Shown here one piece after another: positions 35,986 through 45,863 of a DNA stretch of 64,000 nucleotides; positions within the stretch are counted from its first letter, which is position 1, and each line of letters starts with the position of its first letter. The notes beneath the pieces were generated by a model. It was given only the letters and a program-made list of their open reading frames with translations, made no database searches and was not told the origin of the DNA. Origin of the DNA: Thermoplasma volcanium GSS1 (GTDB lineage Archaea; Thermoplasmatota; Thermoplasmata; Thermoplasmatales; Thermoplasmataceae); the NCBI RefSeq assembly GCF_000011185.1, contig NC_002689.2:1178001-1242000 (forward strand). The letters are read 5' to 3'. The position numbers were made by a program, and so were the translations under genes.

Positions 35986-37350
35986 TTATTCAACTGATCT
36001 GAGTCTTGTCCCCAACGTTTCGGGCCCAATCCATTGGCCAATGAATATTATGATTGCCCCAATCATCAACAGCACTGCTGTCGAAAACCAAATGTTAGTA
36101 GATGTATCTATCGATTTGAAGAGATAGTTATGCATCAAAGGAACATATATACTAAACCAGCCGCCAATGAAGATGCCTGATGAGTAGCCGAACCCCACTC
36201 CTGAGGCCCTAACAGCAGTTTTAAACCTCTCAGACAGGTAAACAGGAACAATACCCCATGGACCTTGTGTAACTATTCCTATTATTATTGACATTAACAC
36301 TGCCAATGGTACGTTTCCAAGCTCTGCTGCTCTCATAAGGCCGTAATACATTGGTACTGATATTATTATAGTCATTATTGCCCAGATAAGAGTTAGCTTT
36401 CTCCTGCCAACTTTCTGGCTGGCTATTCCAAATCCAAAAGCGCCGAAGAATGCCCCGGCAGTACCTATCGTATACACCGTAGTTGCCAGCCCTAAATTTG
36501 AAGACCAGGCAGACGGTGCATGTTCAAGTATCGTTGGAACATAGGCAAAGAGTGCGTATGCATAAAAGAACATACCAGTCATCCAGATCATGACCTGCAA
36601 GAAATCCTTTCGAACAGGTTTCTTGAACAAATCGATAAATGGAGACCTCCTAATCTTATTCTTTTCCTTTAATTCAGTAAATATTGGGGTATCCTTCATG
36701 GAAAGCCTTATGGCTAATGCAATAGCTGCTGGAATCAAAGTTGTAAGGAAGAGGTATCTCCAAGCATAACTAACAAGGCCGGTTTCACCGTATATGTGAG
36801 TAAACACAGCAACTGTAGCTGCTGCCGCAAGAGCACCGAATGAGAAGCCGCCTTGGACGAGGCCACTTATCAGCCCACGCCACCTAAACGGGGTCCATTC
36901 CATAACAAATGGATGGCCGGCAGAGTACTCGCCGCCTGCGAATATGCCAACAAATATACGGATAATTATGAAGAGGACGAACGACAGTATGCCAACGCTT
37001 GCATACGTCGGAAGTGCAGATGTAAGGGCACTTACGATCCCAAGCCCTAGGACAGTTATTATGAGATCTGTCCTTCTACCAAGCCTATCGCCTATATGCC
37101 CAAATATCGCGGATCCAACAGGCCTAAAAATTATGGTAAGAGAATACGCAAGTATCACCGAAAAAACTGCAATGAGAGGCGAAGACGGAGGCAAAAGCAC
37201 GGCAGCTACAACAGGTGCAATGGACAGTATCATTGTTAGATCAAAGGAATCAAGCAAGAATCCAAGAAACTGGGATCCTGTGGCCTTTGCAGAATCTCTT
37301 CCAAATCTTTCAAGGGCTTTAAACCCTTCAATATTTGTAGTATCAGCCAT
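35986..37350 (-). CDS. MFS transporter, metabolite:H+ symporter type
   Basis: A 454-residue transporter with 12 predicted membrane helices. Between helices 2 and 3 lies [13 protein letters not shown], and [16 protein letters not shown] near residue 145 is typical of the metabolite:proton symporter and sugar porter branches. The frame extends to a TTG at 37371, but the ATG at 37350 lies about 28 bases after an AATATTAATATT TATA-like box. A perfect 9-base inverted repeat sits between that box and the ATG. Substrates in this branch are mostly organic acids; the next gene upstream on the same strand is a CoA transferase, which would fit a carboxylic acid. Confidence 0.87.
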   Translation of the reverse strand: MADTTNIEGFKALERFGRDSAKATGSQFLGFLLDSFDLTMILSIAPVVAAVLLPPSSPLIAVFSVILAYSLTIIFRPVGSAIFGHIGDRLGRRTDLIITVLGLGIVSALTSALPTYASVGILSFVLFIIIRIFVGIFAGGEYSAGHPFVMEWTPFRWRGLISGLVQGGFSFGALAAAATVAVFTHIYGETGLVSYAWRYLFLTTLIPAAIALAIRLSMKDTPIFTELKEKNKIRRSPFIDLFKKPVRKDFLQVMIWMTGMFFYAYALFAYVPTILEHAPSAWSSNLGLATTVYTIGTAGAFFGAFGFGIASQKVGRRKLTLIWAIMTIIISVPMYYGLMRAAELGNVPLAVLMSIIIGIVTQGPWGIVPVYLSERFKTAVRASGVGFGYSSGIFIGGWFSIYVPLMHNYLFKSIDTSTNIWFSTAVLLMIGAIIIFIGQWIGPETLGTRLRSVE

Positions 37351-37372
37351 TGCTACGTCAACTCGTAGCAAT
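37349..37372. promoter_or_regulatory. 9-base perfect inverted repeat at the MFS start, putative operator
   Basis: attgctacg (37349-37357) and cgtagcaat (37364-37372) are perfect inverted repeats with a 6-base spacer. The element fills the space between the TATA-like box and the start codon of the MFS gene, the classic place for a repressor site. It could also form a hairpin at the mRNA 5' end. The cognate regulator is unknown. Confidence 0.5.
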
Positions 37373-37415
37373 ATTAATATTTTTCTACATTTATCTAATT
37401 AATTATTCTACACAT

Positions 37416-38615
37416 TTATTTTTGATAAGCTATTATTGTTTTGCTGTCAATTAAATTAGAAATTTCTTCCGACCTAAAGCCAAATTCCTTTAGCACATCT
37501 ATAGTATGCTGCCCCAATACAGGCGGGGCGGAAAATATCTGCCCAGGAGTCCTGCTCATCTTAAGAGGGGAGTTTATAAGCTTTACCTTGCCATAAATGT
37601 CGCTAAACACACCGACTACCATGTCCCTATAATTGACCTGATCACTCTTCAACGCTTCTGATACAGTGTTTACCGGTGAACAAGGTACACCATATTTTGT
37701 GAGTTTGCTGTATGCTTGTGAAGTCGACAGCCTTGTTAGATATTGCTCTATTACAGGAACAAGTTCGTACCTGTTTTTTACCCTCAACTCGTTTGTCATA
37801 AACCTAGGATCCTGCTTCAGTTCTGGCATTTCAATTGCATCACATAGATTTTCCCATATTTTTTGGCTTCCAGCAGTTATTACAATGTATCCATCCTTTG
37901 TTCGGAAGGCCTGATAGGGGGCTATGCTGGAGTGCGCCGATCCGAGCTTAACAGGGTCTTTGCCCGTTGCAAAAAAGTACGTAGCCTGATGCGTAAGAAT
38001 ACCTACTGCTGAATCTATCATTGCTGTATCTATGTACTGGCCTTCTCCAGTTTTATCCCGAAAGCGTAATGCGGATATTATAGATATTGCTGCAAACATA
38101 CCAGTAACTATATCAACTATAGGCACTCCAAATTTTACAGGCCCACCATTAGGTTCCCCAGTTATACTCATAAGCCCGCTAAACGCCATAACACTTAAAT
38201 CGAATCCGGATAACCCCATGTAAGGACCGGTGCTCCCGTAACCAGAGATGCTGCAGTAGATAACATTCTGGTTGACCCTCTTTGCATCTTCGTAAGATAT
38301 ACCGAGCTTTTCAGCTACCCCTGGCCTAAAATTTTCAACTACTATGTCAGATCCTTCAATTAGCCTTAGCGCTATATCTCTCCCTTCACTCTTTTTAAGG
38401 TCTACAACTATGCTCTTCTTATTTCTGTTTACACTTAAAAAATAAGCGCTCTGACCGTTCATCATTGGTGGTACCCAGCTTCTTGTTTCATCACCTTCTG
38501 GGCTTTCGACCTTTATCACTTCTGCTCCAAGATCTCCTAAGATCATTGTTGCGAATGGACCTGACATTGCCCTAGTAAAATCGATGATCTTTATGCCAGA
38601 CAATGGCTTATCCAT
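37416..38615 (-). CDS. CaiB/BaiF family (class III) CoA transferase
   Basis: A 399-residue class III CoA transferase. Blocks are GIKIIDFTRAMSGPFATMIL near residue 7, GDLGAEVIKVESPEGDETR near 27, VVENFRPGVAEKLG near 97, SGYGSTGPYMGLSGFDL near 124, whose GFD aspartate is the expected catalytic residue, and HSSIAPYQAFRTKDGYI near 230. The family exchanges CoA between carboxylic acids. It lies just upstream of an MFS symporter, so both may serve uptake and activation of one organic acid; the substrate is unknown. A TTTATTAT TATA-like box about 30 bases upstream suggests a leaderless start. Confidence 0.9.
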   Translation of the reverse strand: MDKPLSGIKIIDFTRAMSGPFATMILGDLGAEVIKVESPEGDETRSWVPPMMNGQSAYFLSVNRNKKSIVVDLKKSEGRDIALRLIEGSDIVVENFRPGVAEKLGISYEDAKRVNQNVIYCSISGYGSTGPYMGLSGFDLSVMAFSGLMSITGEPNGGPVKFGVPIVDIVTGMFAAISIISALRFRDKTGEGQYIDTAMIDSAVGILTHQATYFFATGKDPVKLGSAHSSIAPYQAFRTKDGYIVITAGSQKIWENLCDAIEMPELKQDPRFMTNELRVKNRYELVPVIEQYLTRLSTSQAYSKLTKYGVPCSPVNTVSEALKSDQVNYRDMVVGVFSDIYGKVKLINSPLKMSRTPGQIFSAPPVLGQHTIDVLKEFGFRSEEISNLIDSKTIIAYQK

Positions 38616-38672
38616 AAACCGTCATGTATATAATAATAAAGAAACTTATGAGACTTATATACTTTAAAACTT

Positions 38673-39104
38673 TTATTGAAGCGTTTCCTCTATTTTCTTT
38701 AGTATACGCCGAAACTCGTCTAATTCGCTATCGGTTAGAGAACTTAATGATCTTTTCAAGAAATCAAGGTATACCTTTTGGCTCTCATTTAGAACTTCTA
38801 TGCCCTTTTCAGTTATATGAACATTTACTACCCTTCTGTCCTCTCCGCTTCTTGACCTAACTATAAGCCCCTGACTTTCCATCTCATCAAGTGTCCCCGT
38901 TATCCACGCAGGTGTAACGTCAGTTAATTCTGCAAGCTTATTCACAGTAGATTCGTCTTCGGAGAGGAGGTACAGTATTCTTACTTCTATCGGCTTCGCT
39001 GAGATGTGTGATAGCGATTCACCCATTTTTTTCTTGCTTAGGTTGAATACCCTGATGAACATGTGCCAGATATCCATGAGATTGGTGCATTTTTCTTCGA
39101 TCAT
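38673..39104 (-). CDS. MarR family transcriptional regulator
   Basis: A 143-residue MarR regulator with its winged helix-turn-helix: [20 protein letters not shown] near residue 42, [20 protein letters not shown] near 64, and the wing [18 protein letters not shown]. Family members are dimers released from DNA by drugs or phenolic ligands. The start overlaps the stop of a 14-helix MFS exporter by 4 bases (ATGA), so it is the second gene of that operon. A 14-base palindrome in the operon promoter is its obvious target candidate. Confidence 0.92.
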   Translation of the reverse strand: MIEEKCTNLMDIWHMFIRVFNLSKKKMGESLSHISAKPIEVRILYLLSEDESTVNKLAELTDVTPAWITGTLDEMESQGLIVRSRSGEDRRVVNVHITEKGIEVLNESQKVYLDFLKRSLSSLTDSELDEFRRILKKIEETLQ

Positions 39105-40864
39105 TTCTTTCCATCCCTTCCAGCGTTGACTTTAACTTCAGGACCTACGCTTGACACCGTAATAGACTTTCCGATCTCTTGAACCTGCGCCTCTTTATTT
39201 ATGTTTTCGTCATAAATAAACCTCTTTCCACGTAACGCCGAAAGAACAGCTGCTATAATGAGTATCCCGGCCCCTGCATAAAATGAATCATGAAGTGCCT
39301 TCATGAAAGCAGGTGCCAGAGCAAGCGGGAACCAGTGGGTTCCTTCAAGGATCGATAGTGATGATGGGCTTATTAGAGAAACAAAGCTTGACGGCAGAAG
39401 GGACAGTATAGTCCCCATTGGGTTGTATCCAAGAAATGCCGAGAATAACGCCGAAGTTGCTGGGATCTTATCAAATACAGGTATTAGTACAGATGCACCT
39501 GCAGATGCTAATGCTGTATTGAATGAGGATGAGAGATAACTAGACAGCGTTATAAGCACTATGGAAAAGAATATACCCATACTCGCAGTCTGGCCTGTGT
39601 TTTGAAGGGTGGCTCTCATTCCTGAACCTGTTCCTCTGTAATGAGCTGGCAGTGAGTTCATGACGGCAGTTATGTTCGGTGCTCCGAACATGCCCATGCC
39701 AGCACCCATCAAGAATAAAGTGGCTGCGAAAGGTGGATAGCTGAAGTTATATGGGAATAAAGTTAGGAGTATGAAAGCAACTGCACCTATGATCATACCG
39801 ACAGTCGTTAGGAGTCTGGCTCCTATCTTATCAGATAGGGCTCCGCTTATTGGACCAAGTATGACAAAGCCGGCCATCATTGGTATGGTGTATATACCTG
39901 CCCAAAATGGAACGGAGGTGTAGGAATAACCATGAAGAGGCAACCAGATTCCCTGGAGCAGTATAATGACCATAAACATTACTCCGCCCATACCCATCGA
40001 CTGGAAGAATCCTGCAAAGTTTCCAAATGTGAAACCTCTGTACTTGAAAAGATGCATGTCAAACATAGGCTGGTCAACATGCAGTTCTATGAATGGGAAG
40101 GCTACCAGCATTCCGATTCCGATGATCATAGCGGTGAGAACCCATGGGTTTGTCCATCCCATGCTGGATGAACCATAGGGCATTAAACCATATGTTATAG
40201 CTATAAGGACTAGCGTAAGGCCACCAGCAAAAGTCAAGTTGCCTGGTACGTCTATCTTTTCGTCCTTTCTCCTTATAGACTGATCTTTGAGCTTTAGATA
40301 CGACCATGCGGTACCAAGCACACCAACTGGAACACTCACAAGAAAAACATACCTCCAATTTATCGTGGCGAGTATCCCTCCTATTATGAGACCTATCAAT
40401 GATCCTGCCAACCCTGCTATCTGGTTTATGCCCATGGCCTTCCCCCTCTCACCAGCGGGGAAAGCATCGGTAATTATAGCGGCTGAATTAGCAAAGAGGA
40501 AGGAACCTCCAACTGCTTGGATCATCCTGAAAAATATTAATTCAGTTGCAGCTGTTGTCCCCTTGCCAGGCGTTAAGAAAAGCAGTATAGATCCGACGGT
40601 AAATATAAGAAAGCCAAAGTTGAATAGCCTTACCCTCCCAAATATATCTGATAGCCTCCCAACAGTTACAAGAAGCACAGCTGTAACTACCATATATCCC
40701 ATCAATATCCAAAGGAGGTACTGGAACGATGATGGGAGGAAGGGATTTAGGTCGATGCCTCTGAATATCGCAGGAAGAGAAATCATTAGTATCGTAGCGT
40801 TTATCGATGCCATAAGCACGCCTATGGTAGTATTCGAAAGCGCTATCCACTTATACTGAACCAT
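39101..40864 (-). CDS. MFS multidrug exporter, EmrB/QacA (DHA2, 14-helix) type
   Basis: A 587-residue transporter with about 14 membrane helices. Typical motifs are [18 protein letters not shown] near residue 17, [14 protein letters not shown] near 67 (motif A) and [20 protein letters not shown] near 153 (motif C). The DHA2 branch exports drugs and lipophilic compounds with proton exchange; in an acidophile it may export organic acids or uncouplers. It is followed by its probable regulator MarR. The ATG at 40864 lies 12 bases from a perfect palindrome. Confidence 0.9.
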   Translation of the reverse strand: MVQYKWIALSNTTIGVLMASINATILMISLPAIFRGIDLNPFLPSSFQYLLWILMGYMVVTAVLLVTVGRLSDIFGRVRLFNFGFLIFTVGSILLFLTPGKGTTAATELIFFRMIQAVGGSFLFANSAAIITDAFPAGERGKAMGINQIAGLAGSLIGLIIGGILATINWRYVFLVSVPVGVLGTAWSYLKLKDQSIRRKDEKIDVPGNLTFAGGLTLVLIAITYGLMPYGSSSMGWTNPWVLTAMIIGIGMLVAFPFIELHVDQPMFDMHLFKYRGFTFGNFAGFFQSMGMGGVMFMVIILLQGIWLPLHGYSYTSVPFWAGIYTIPMMAGFVILGPISGALSDKIGARLLTTVGMIIGAVAFILLTLFPYNFSYPPFAATLFLMGAGMGMFGAPNITAVMNSLPAHYRGTGSGMRATLQNTGQTASMGIFFSIVLITLSSYLSSSFNTALASAGASVLIPVFDKIPATSALFSAFLGYNPMGTILSLLPSSFVSLISPSSLSILEGTHWFPLALAPAFMKALHDSFYAGAGILIIAAVLSALRGKRFIYDENINKEAQVQEIGKSITVSSVGPEVKVNAGRDGKK

Positions 40865-40876
40865 GGTTGGTGAATG

Positions 40877-40890
40877 TTATACATGTATAA
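40877..40890. promoter_or_regulatory. 14-base perfect palindrome, putative MarR operator
   Basis: ttatacatgtataa reads the same on both strands and stands 13-26 bases before the exporter start codon, in the divergent promoter region shared with the gene at 40947. Placement close to the expected transcription start suits repression. MarR proteins favour palindromes of this size. Confidence 0.5.
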
Positions 40891-40946
40891 ATAGATAACT
40901 AATAAATTATTTATTAATTAATTACTAAAAAACGTTTTATACTTAA

Positions 40947-41474
40947 ATGAAATCCCCTTTCATGCTTTCAAGAAATGCAACGGTAGCAATCAGCGTTATA
41001 GTTCTTATAGTTTTTGCCGGTGTCGCCTACGAAGTTATACACAATTCTTCATCTACTTCAGAAACGCTAAAAATATCAGGTAACATAAAGGTTAAACCTG
41101 ATCTCAAGCCTTCTCTTACAAAAACCGTAAATAATACAACTTATCCAATATATTTAGTATCGCAAAATACTAACTATATATATCTCAATTTTACGTTAAA
41201 CTCAACATCCAATACAGTATACGTTTATGACATATCGCCATTAAACTCTAGTACTTACTCATGGACTAATCTGACGTTCTTTAACGGTACTGGAAATTAT
41301 GTGGAGTTGGCAAATGTTTCTTCGGTGCCTATCAACTACAGCCTCAAACTATATATTAACAAGGAAGCAATACCTATGATGAAACCGGATATCCCGTACG
41401 ATGTCGTTATTCTATTTATATCGGATCAGGGTGTATCGACCTATCTACCTCTTATATTTATGACTTTGCAATAG
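40947..41474 (+). CDS. Membrane-anchored extracellular protein, unknown function
   Basis: A 175-residue protein with one N-terminal hydrophobic helix (ATVAISVIVLIVFAGVAYEV, residues about 11-30) and an Asn/Thr/Ser-rich beta-type domain with many sequons (NNTT, NFT, NLT, NGT), as seen in surface proteins of this genus. It resembles the exported protein at 15765 in style, not demonstrably in sequence. It is divergent from the drug exporter and may share its palindrome. Function unknown. Confidence 0.6.
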   Translation: MKSPFMLSRNATVAISVIVLIVFAGVAYEVIHNSSSTSETLKISGNIKVKPDLKPSLTKTVNNTTYPIYLVSQNTNYIYLNFTLNSTSNTVYVYDISPLNSSTYSWTNLTFFNGTGNYVELANVSSVPINYSLKLYINKEAIPMMKPDIPYDVVILFISDQGVSTYLPLIFMTLQ

Positions 41475-41530
41475 AAATGCAAAAGTGCATATGACAAAAA
41501 AGTTATATATTCCTAGCTATTCGATTATAT

Positions 41531-41926
41531 ATGCCTGAGAGAGCCGTTGAAATGGTGAGGCGTGAAGGGGATAGATACTTTGTCAGACTAAGTGTTGAAA
41601 CAGCGGTATACACTTCACTGGAAGGCAAGCCTGATGAATTCCTCTTGTTAACAATTGTAGGATCCTATGACCCAAAGTTAAAGATGCTAAAACAAAAGAT
41701 AAACGAAAAGGCTATATGTAGAACATCGACTTTCAAAGACAGCAGAGGTTTTGATCATCCGAGTGTCATAATACCTGCTGAAATAGTAAGGGAGTATAAG
41801 ATTGAAGAAGGTGAATACCTGGAACTTCTCATAGAACACATAGTGAAGGAAGATAAAATAGCTGCTATATATCCAAACCTTGAGGTTTTGCAGTCTTACC
41901 CATACTGGTGGAGAAAGATAACATAA
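41531..41926 (+). CDS. Hypothetical protein with AbrB-like C-terminal half
   Basis: A 131-residue protein. The C-terminal half (HPSVIIPAEIVREYKIEEGE near residues 77-96, then YLELLIEHI) has the pattern of SpoVT/AbrB swapped-hairpin DNA-binding domains, where xVxIPxEIvrxxxikeGd is the core. The N-terminal half (RYFVRLSVETAVYTSL) is beta-rich and may be a second copy. It could be a small transcription factor or antitoxin-like protein, but no toxin is adjacent. The pattern match is weak. Confidence 0.55.
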   Translation: MPERAVEMVRREGDRYFVRLSVETAVYTSLEGKPDEFLLLTIVGSYDPKLKMLKQKINEKAICRTSTFKDSRGFDHPSVIIPAEIVREYKIEEGEYLELLIEHIVKEDKIAAIYPNLEVLQSYPYWWRKIT

Positions 41927-41959
41927 GCTTATTTTTCTGTATTATAAAATAGTTTCTTA

Positions 41960-42490
41960 CTAGATTTCATCTATTGCGCTATTGGTGGTGTTTATTCGAT
42001 AGATATCAAATGAAACTCTGCCACTGTTTATAGCTTCCATTACTGCTTTTTCCCTCTCAGTGAGCTTAGATGCACCGCTCTTGACCTCTAAAAATACTAT
42101 CGATGTTATGTTACCGTTATCCATCCCATCAAAGATTATAAGATCGATAGGGGTACCGATAAACCTCACATCTTTCGGATTATATTTGAATCCTGGAAAA
42201 AAAGGAGCTAGCTGTTCACTGACTCTCCCGACCACAACGTCTCTGCTCTTGCTTACAGATTCTCTACGCGCATCCTCTATTTTTTTATTTATCTCCTCCT
42301 TCTCTTTCATGGCTTCTTCTCGCGATGCCATTGCCTCGTTTATAAGTTCGTTTGCTTTCTTCAGAGTCATTTCAACCTCATGCTGTTTTAAGAGCACCGA
42401 TCTCTTAAGCGATACTATATAGAATATAAGCAAAACTATGACGAGAAAAAGAGCAGCCAAAACTAAGATAAGAAATGTAATAAGGTTCAT
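41960..42490 (-). CDS. Membrane-anchored endonuclease-like protein (Holliday junction resolvase-related)
   Basis: A 176-residue protein: N-terminal membrane helix (residues about 4-28), a long charged coiled coil (residues about 33-85), then a C-terminal domain with DLIIFDG near 120 and VFLEVKSGASKLTEREKAV near 136. D...ExK is the core of the PD-(D/E)xK nuclease fold, and this layout matches the COG4741 group of predicted nucleases related to archaeal Holliday junction resolvases. The frame opens at 42532, but the ATG at 42490 lies about 25 bases after a GTTTAATAC TATA-like box and directly precedes the membrane helix. What a membrane-tethered nuclease would do is unknown. Confidence 0.75.
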   Translation of the reverse strand: MNLITFLILVLAALFLVIVLLIFYIVSLKRSVLLKQHEVEMTLKKANELINEAMASREEAMKEKEEINKKIEDARRESVSKSRDVVVGRVSEQLAPFFPGFKYNPKDVRFIGTPIDLIIFDGMDNGNITSIVFLEVKSGASKLTEREKAVMEAINSGRVSFDIYRINTTNSAIDEI

Positions 42491-42592
42491 GAAGACTATA
42501 TTTTCAAGCTGTATTAAACGCATATGGTGCATAACGCTTTATATCAAGTATACTGATCAAAGGGCATATATCTATTGAAGTCATTATCACGC

Positions 42593-43180
42593 ATGAGTGA
42601 TCAATTTGTACAGGTAAAGTCCAAAAAAATTCATTACATCGAGGAAGGTAGCGGGATTCCGATAATAATGGTACATGGAGCGCGCTTTTCATCAGAAACT
42701 TGGGTAGAAGTAGGAACTGTTTCCGCTGTTTCATCTATTCCTATGAGAGTAATTTCAGTAGATCTTCCTGGATACGGCAGATCTGAAGGTGGTCAATGGA
42801 AGGACCTGCGGGATTTTATGAATGATTTCATAGATGTATTAGGGATACAGAAAACTGCGCTCTTAGGGGCTTCCCTTGGAGGAAACGTAGTAGCGTCTTT
42901 CGCCGTTTCCAAACCCGAAAGTGTACTGGCATTAATACTAGTTGGAGCTGTAGGCATAAGGGATCTTAATGCAGATCTATCTAAACTTGACGGAAAACCC
43001 ACTCTACTTATATGGGGCAGCAAAGACACCGTTTCCGACAGAAGCAACTACGAAACATACATGAAGTATGTTAAGAGTTCACAGTTCATGAACATAGGAA
43101 CAAATCATGCTTGCTATTTTGATGATAAAAATACCTTCAATAATGCGGTTGTTTCATTCTTAAAAAAATTGAGGGCATAA
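42593..43180 (+). CDS. Alpha/beta hydrolase
   Basis: A 195-residue compact alpha/beta hydrolase. The oxyanion region is IIMVHGARFSSETW near residue 25, VDLPGYGRSEG near 60, the nucleophile elbow GASLGGN near 91 holds the catalytic Ser, TLLIWGSKDTVSD near 138 holds the Asp, and GTNHACYF near 168 the His. It has no lid domain. It could be an esterase or a C-C hydrolase. The ATG at 42593, not the TTG at 42575, follows a gcatatatcta TATA-like box by about 25 bases. It is convergent with HMG-CoA reductase, one base apart. Confidence 0.88.
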   Translation: MSDQFVQVKSKKIHYIEEGSGIPIIMVHGARFSSETWVEVGTVSAVSSIPMRVISVDLPGYGRSEGGQWKDLRDFMNDFIDVLGIQKTALLGASLGGNVVASFAVSKPESVLALILVGAVGIRDLNADLSKLDGKPTLLIWGSKDTVSDRSNYETYMKYVKSSQFMNIGTNHACYFDDKNTFNNAVVSFLKKLRA

Positions 43181-43181
43181 C

Positions 43182-44441
43182 TTATTTGGTTTTCCTCATT
43201 TTCTCTAATATTTTTATTGCGTTGCTCATGGTGATTTCCTTGGAGGATATCATTTCATTGACAACACTGTCGACTTCCTCCGGCGATGCACCTGCCGATA
43301 ATGCAAGGTTTCTAGCATGCAGTTCCATATGCCCACGCTGAATCCCCTCAGTGGCAAGGGCCCTAACTGCAGAGAAGTTTTGGGCCAAGCCTACCGCAGC
43401 CAGTACCCCTGCGAATTCAGTTGCGTTGCTAACGCCGAGGATCTTCCTGGCTATCCTTGCCTTGTCTATGCTGCCAGTGGTTCCACCTACTGTTCCTACT
43501 GCTATGGGGATTTCTATGGTTCCAACGAGATCTCCATTCGAGTTCTTCTCATACTTTGCCAATGGCCCATATCCTTCCAGCGCTGCATAGGAATGTGCGT
43601 TAGCTTCCGCAGCTCGCCAGTCATTCATTGTTGCTACTAACACTGCATCTATCCCATTCATTATACCTTTATTATTAGTAGAGGCCCTGTATATATCTAC
43701 TACGGCCATCCTATAAGCCTCAACTATGTTATCGACCGCTTCCTTGCCTATAATGTCCTTACTGAAAACTGCCGATGCATAGGCCACCCTATACTTTGTA
43801 AGATTGCTAAGTATCCTTAAATTGACCCTACCGCCAGTTATTTTTTCTATTTCCGGTGCTACGTATTCACACATGCTGTTAACTACATTTGCACCCATGG
43901 CATCCCTAACATCAACGATTAGGTGTACGATCAGCATCCTGTGAGGCCTTTCGTATACGTTTACCTCTATATCTTTAGCCCCAGCTCCAAGCGAAGAGAG
44001 AGTTTTGCTCCTTGTATTAGCTAGTTCCAGTATCCTCGATTTATCCCTAAGTATATTCATCTTGGCAAGGTAAAGCGAATCTATGCCTAGAACCTGGATT
44101 TCTCCTATCATTACAGGTTCAGTGGCATAAGCGTTGAAACCTCCGCTCTTCCTTGCGACCTTCGCCGCATTGGAAGCTGCAGCAACAACGGATGGCTCTT
44201 CGATTGCCATAGGTATCAGGTAGTCCTTTCCATTTATCAAAAAATTTACCGCTATCCCCAATGGCATTTCAATAGTTGTTATCACGTTTTCTATGATCTT
44301 ATCTGCCTTGTCAATAGCTAAGGATCCATTGGTTCTCAATATGCGAATATCATCATCGCTGAGTCTGCTGAACTCCTTCACGAAATTTAGACGCTCATCA
44401 ACAGTCATCTTGTAAAATCCAGATACCTCAGATGAAACCAT
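43182..44441 (-). CDS. hmgA: Hydroxymethylglutaryl-CoA reductase, class II
   Basis: A 419-residue HMG-CoA reductase. Motifs are ENVITTIEMPLGIAVNF near residue 51, EEPSVVAAASNAAKVARKSG near 81, the cofactor loop DVRDAMGANVVNSMCEY near 177, NDWRAAEANAHSYAA near 274 and the C-terminal GHMELHARNLALSAG near 373 with the catalytic His. These blocks and the length fit class II (bacterial-type) rather than class I of most archaea. Thermoplasmatales and Archaeoglobus are known to carry this laterally acquired form. It makes mevalonate for isoprenoid ether lipids. Confidence 0.94.
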   Translation of the reverse strand: MVSSEVSGFYKMTVDERLNFVKEFSRLSDDDIRILRTNGSLAIDKADKIIENVITTIEMPLGIAVNFLINGKDYLIPMAIEEPSVVAAASNAAKVARKSGGFNAYATEPVMIGEIQVLGIDSLYLAKMNILRDKSRILELANTRSKTLSSLGAGAKDIEVNVYERPHRMLIVHLIVDVRDAMGANVVNSMCEYVAPEIEKITGGRVNLRILSNLTKYRVAYASAVFSKDIIGKEAVDNIVEAYRMAVVDIYRASTNNKGIMNGIDAVLVATMNDWRAAEANAHSYAALEGYGPLAKYEKNSNGDLVGTIEIPIAVGTVGGTTGSIDKARIARKILGVSNATEFAGVLAAVGLAQNFSAVRALATEGIQRGHMELHARNLALSAGASPEEVDSVVNEMISSKEITMSNAIKILEKMRKTK

Positions 44442-44484
44442 ATTCGAATATAATGGTAAATTATAATAATTTTAACCTTTAACG

Positions 44485-45699
44485 TTACTGCGGACTAGAC
44501 GACGGCATTCTCCTTATTATAGATCCGTTCTTGAGGGATTCGTACGCTATGTATGCCATAGGTATCAACATGACGATCATAGCTACCCTTATATTAACGA
44601 TCTGCGCTATAAAACCAAAGGCGGGTGGCAGCAATAGCCCCAAAATGTTGAATATTATATTAAAGGTCGCGAATGCTATTGAAACCTCACTCTTTGATAC
44701 AGAGGATGAAACGCTCATCGTTGCAATAGGGTATATAGAACCATGGGGAAACCCGAGTATAAACATTGAAAGAAGGAATAGGTAAATATTATCGCTAAAT
44801 ATTAACACAATAAATCCTAATACAGTAGTGACTAGCGATGCAAGCATGAGATCGTACTTATTTTTCGGCGGATAAAATGACATAGATAGCCTTGTGATCA
44901 TCGATACCCCAAAGAATGTAGCAAGTGCGTAAAAGAAGATAGATGGGTTAATGCCGGAATAGTATTTTGCTATTATACTACCGTACGCTATTATTATTAC
45001 GAATGGAAAAGAATAGGTAAGGTTTCCGAAGAAGCCGAAGTTGAAGCCTCTATTTTTAAATAATTTCGGTATAGTTTGAACGATCTTCTTTGTAGTGACT
45101 TTAGATCTGCCGCTATCTTCTTTTATTTTAAGACGTGATGCTATCACAAACATTAGAATGGCCGAAAGAAGAGGTACGGGAAAAAAGTACAGAAACAGTG
45201 AGCGGACTGATACTGACACGGATGATGTGAGATATCCCTGCAAAAAAGTTCCAACTATAAGGCTTATCGAGAGCGCAGACGTATAAAAGCCTAGGACGTT
45301 GTCCCGAACTTCGTCGTATGAGAGTGAAATCATAGTGAGCAAGAGCGGAGGTACAAGGCCCATGGATACACCGTCGAGGGCGGATATTGCTGAAACCTCC
45401 CACACATTTGATGCCATAAAGTAAAGTGGCATCGTAAAAGCCATCACAAGCAAGGAAATAGCTATGGCCTTGCCTATCATTCCGTTGTTTATCCGCCCAT
45501 TTATGAAAAGATTGGCGAGCAATCCCGTAACAGCATAGAGAGCAACAGGGAGTGAAGTAAGAAACGTAGTTGTTAAAAGTGTGAACTTAGTCAAAACAGG
45601 AATCGAAGTCATTAGCATATTTGTCGTCATACGCATCGTAAACGTAACTGCCAGGATCAATATTATTGTAAGAACAGTTGATCTTGAGAATTTAGGCAT
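44485..45699 (-). CDS. MFS transporter, substrate unknown
   Basis: A 404-residue protein with 12 predicted membrane helices and a basic central loop (KIKEDSGRSKVTTKKI near residue 195). The first half has ALDGVSMGLVPPLLLTMISL near residue 110 and the second half FILGFPHGSIYPIATMSVSS near 315, the symmetric MFS pattern, but motif A is poorly kept. It precedes the HMG-CoA reductase gene on the same strand with a 43-base gap that holds a separate promoter, so a shared role is not evident. Confidence 0.8.
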   Translation of the reverse strand: MPKFSRSTVLTIILILAVTFTMRMTTNMLMTSIPVLTKFTLLTTTFLTSLPVALYAVTGLLANLFINGRINNGMIGKAIAISLLVMAFTMPLYFMASNVWEVSAISALDGVSMGLVPPLLLTMISLSYDEVRDNVLGFYTSALSISLIVGTFLQGYLTSSVSVSVRSLFLYFFPVPLLSAILMFVIASRLKIKEDSGRSKVTTKKIVQTIPKLFKNRGFNFGFFGNLTYSFPFVIIIAYGSIIAKYYSGINPSIFFYALATFFGVSMITRLSMSFYPPKNKYDLMLASLVTTVLGFIVLIFSDNIYLFLLSMFILGFPHGSIYPIATMSVSSSVSKSEVSIAFATFNIIFNILGLLLPPAFGFIAQIVNIRVAMIVMLIPMAYIAYESLKNGSIIRRMPSSSPQ

Positions 45700-45863
45700 A
45701 ACTATTCACTTCGCCTTGATTTCTTTCTTAAAAATATACTTTTCTAATAAATATTTAATATTTAAAATATATCGAAGTTGGATTGAATATTTTTATTTTA
45801 GATGACCTAAATATGTAGGCAGCGTTTAGAAGATTTTACATATTCATAAACGGTAACCCTCTG

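Noticed and set aside
39932-40859. Several plus-strand and alternative minus-strand frames of 70-190 residues across the drug exporter.
   Set aside because: All overlap the clear 14-helix transporter and have no start signals or motifs.
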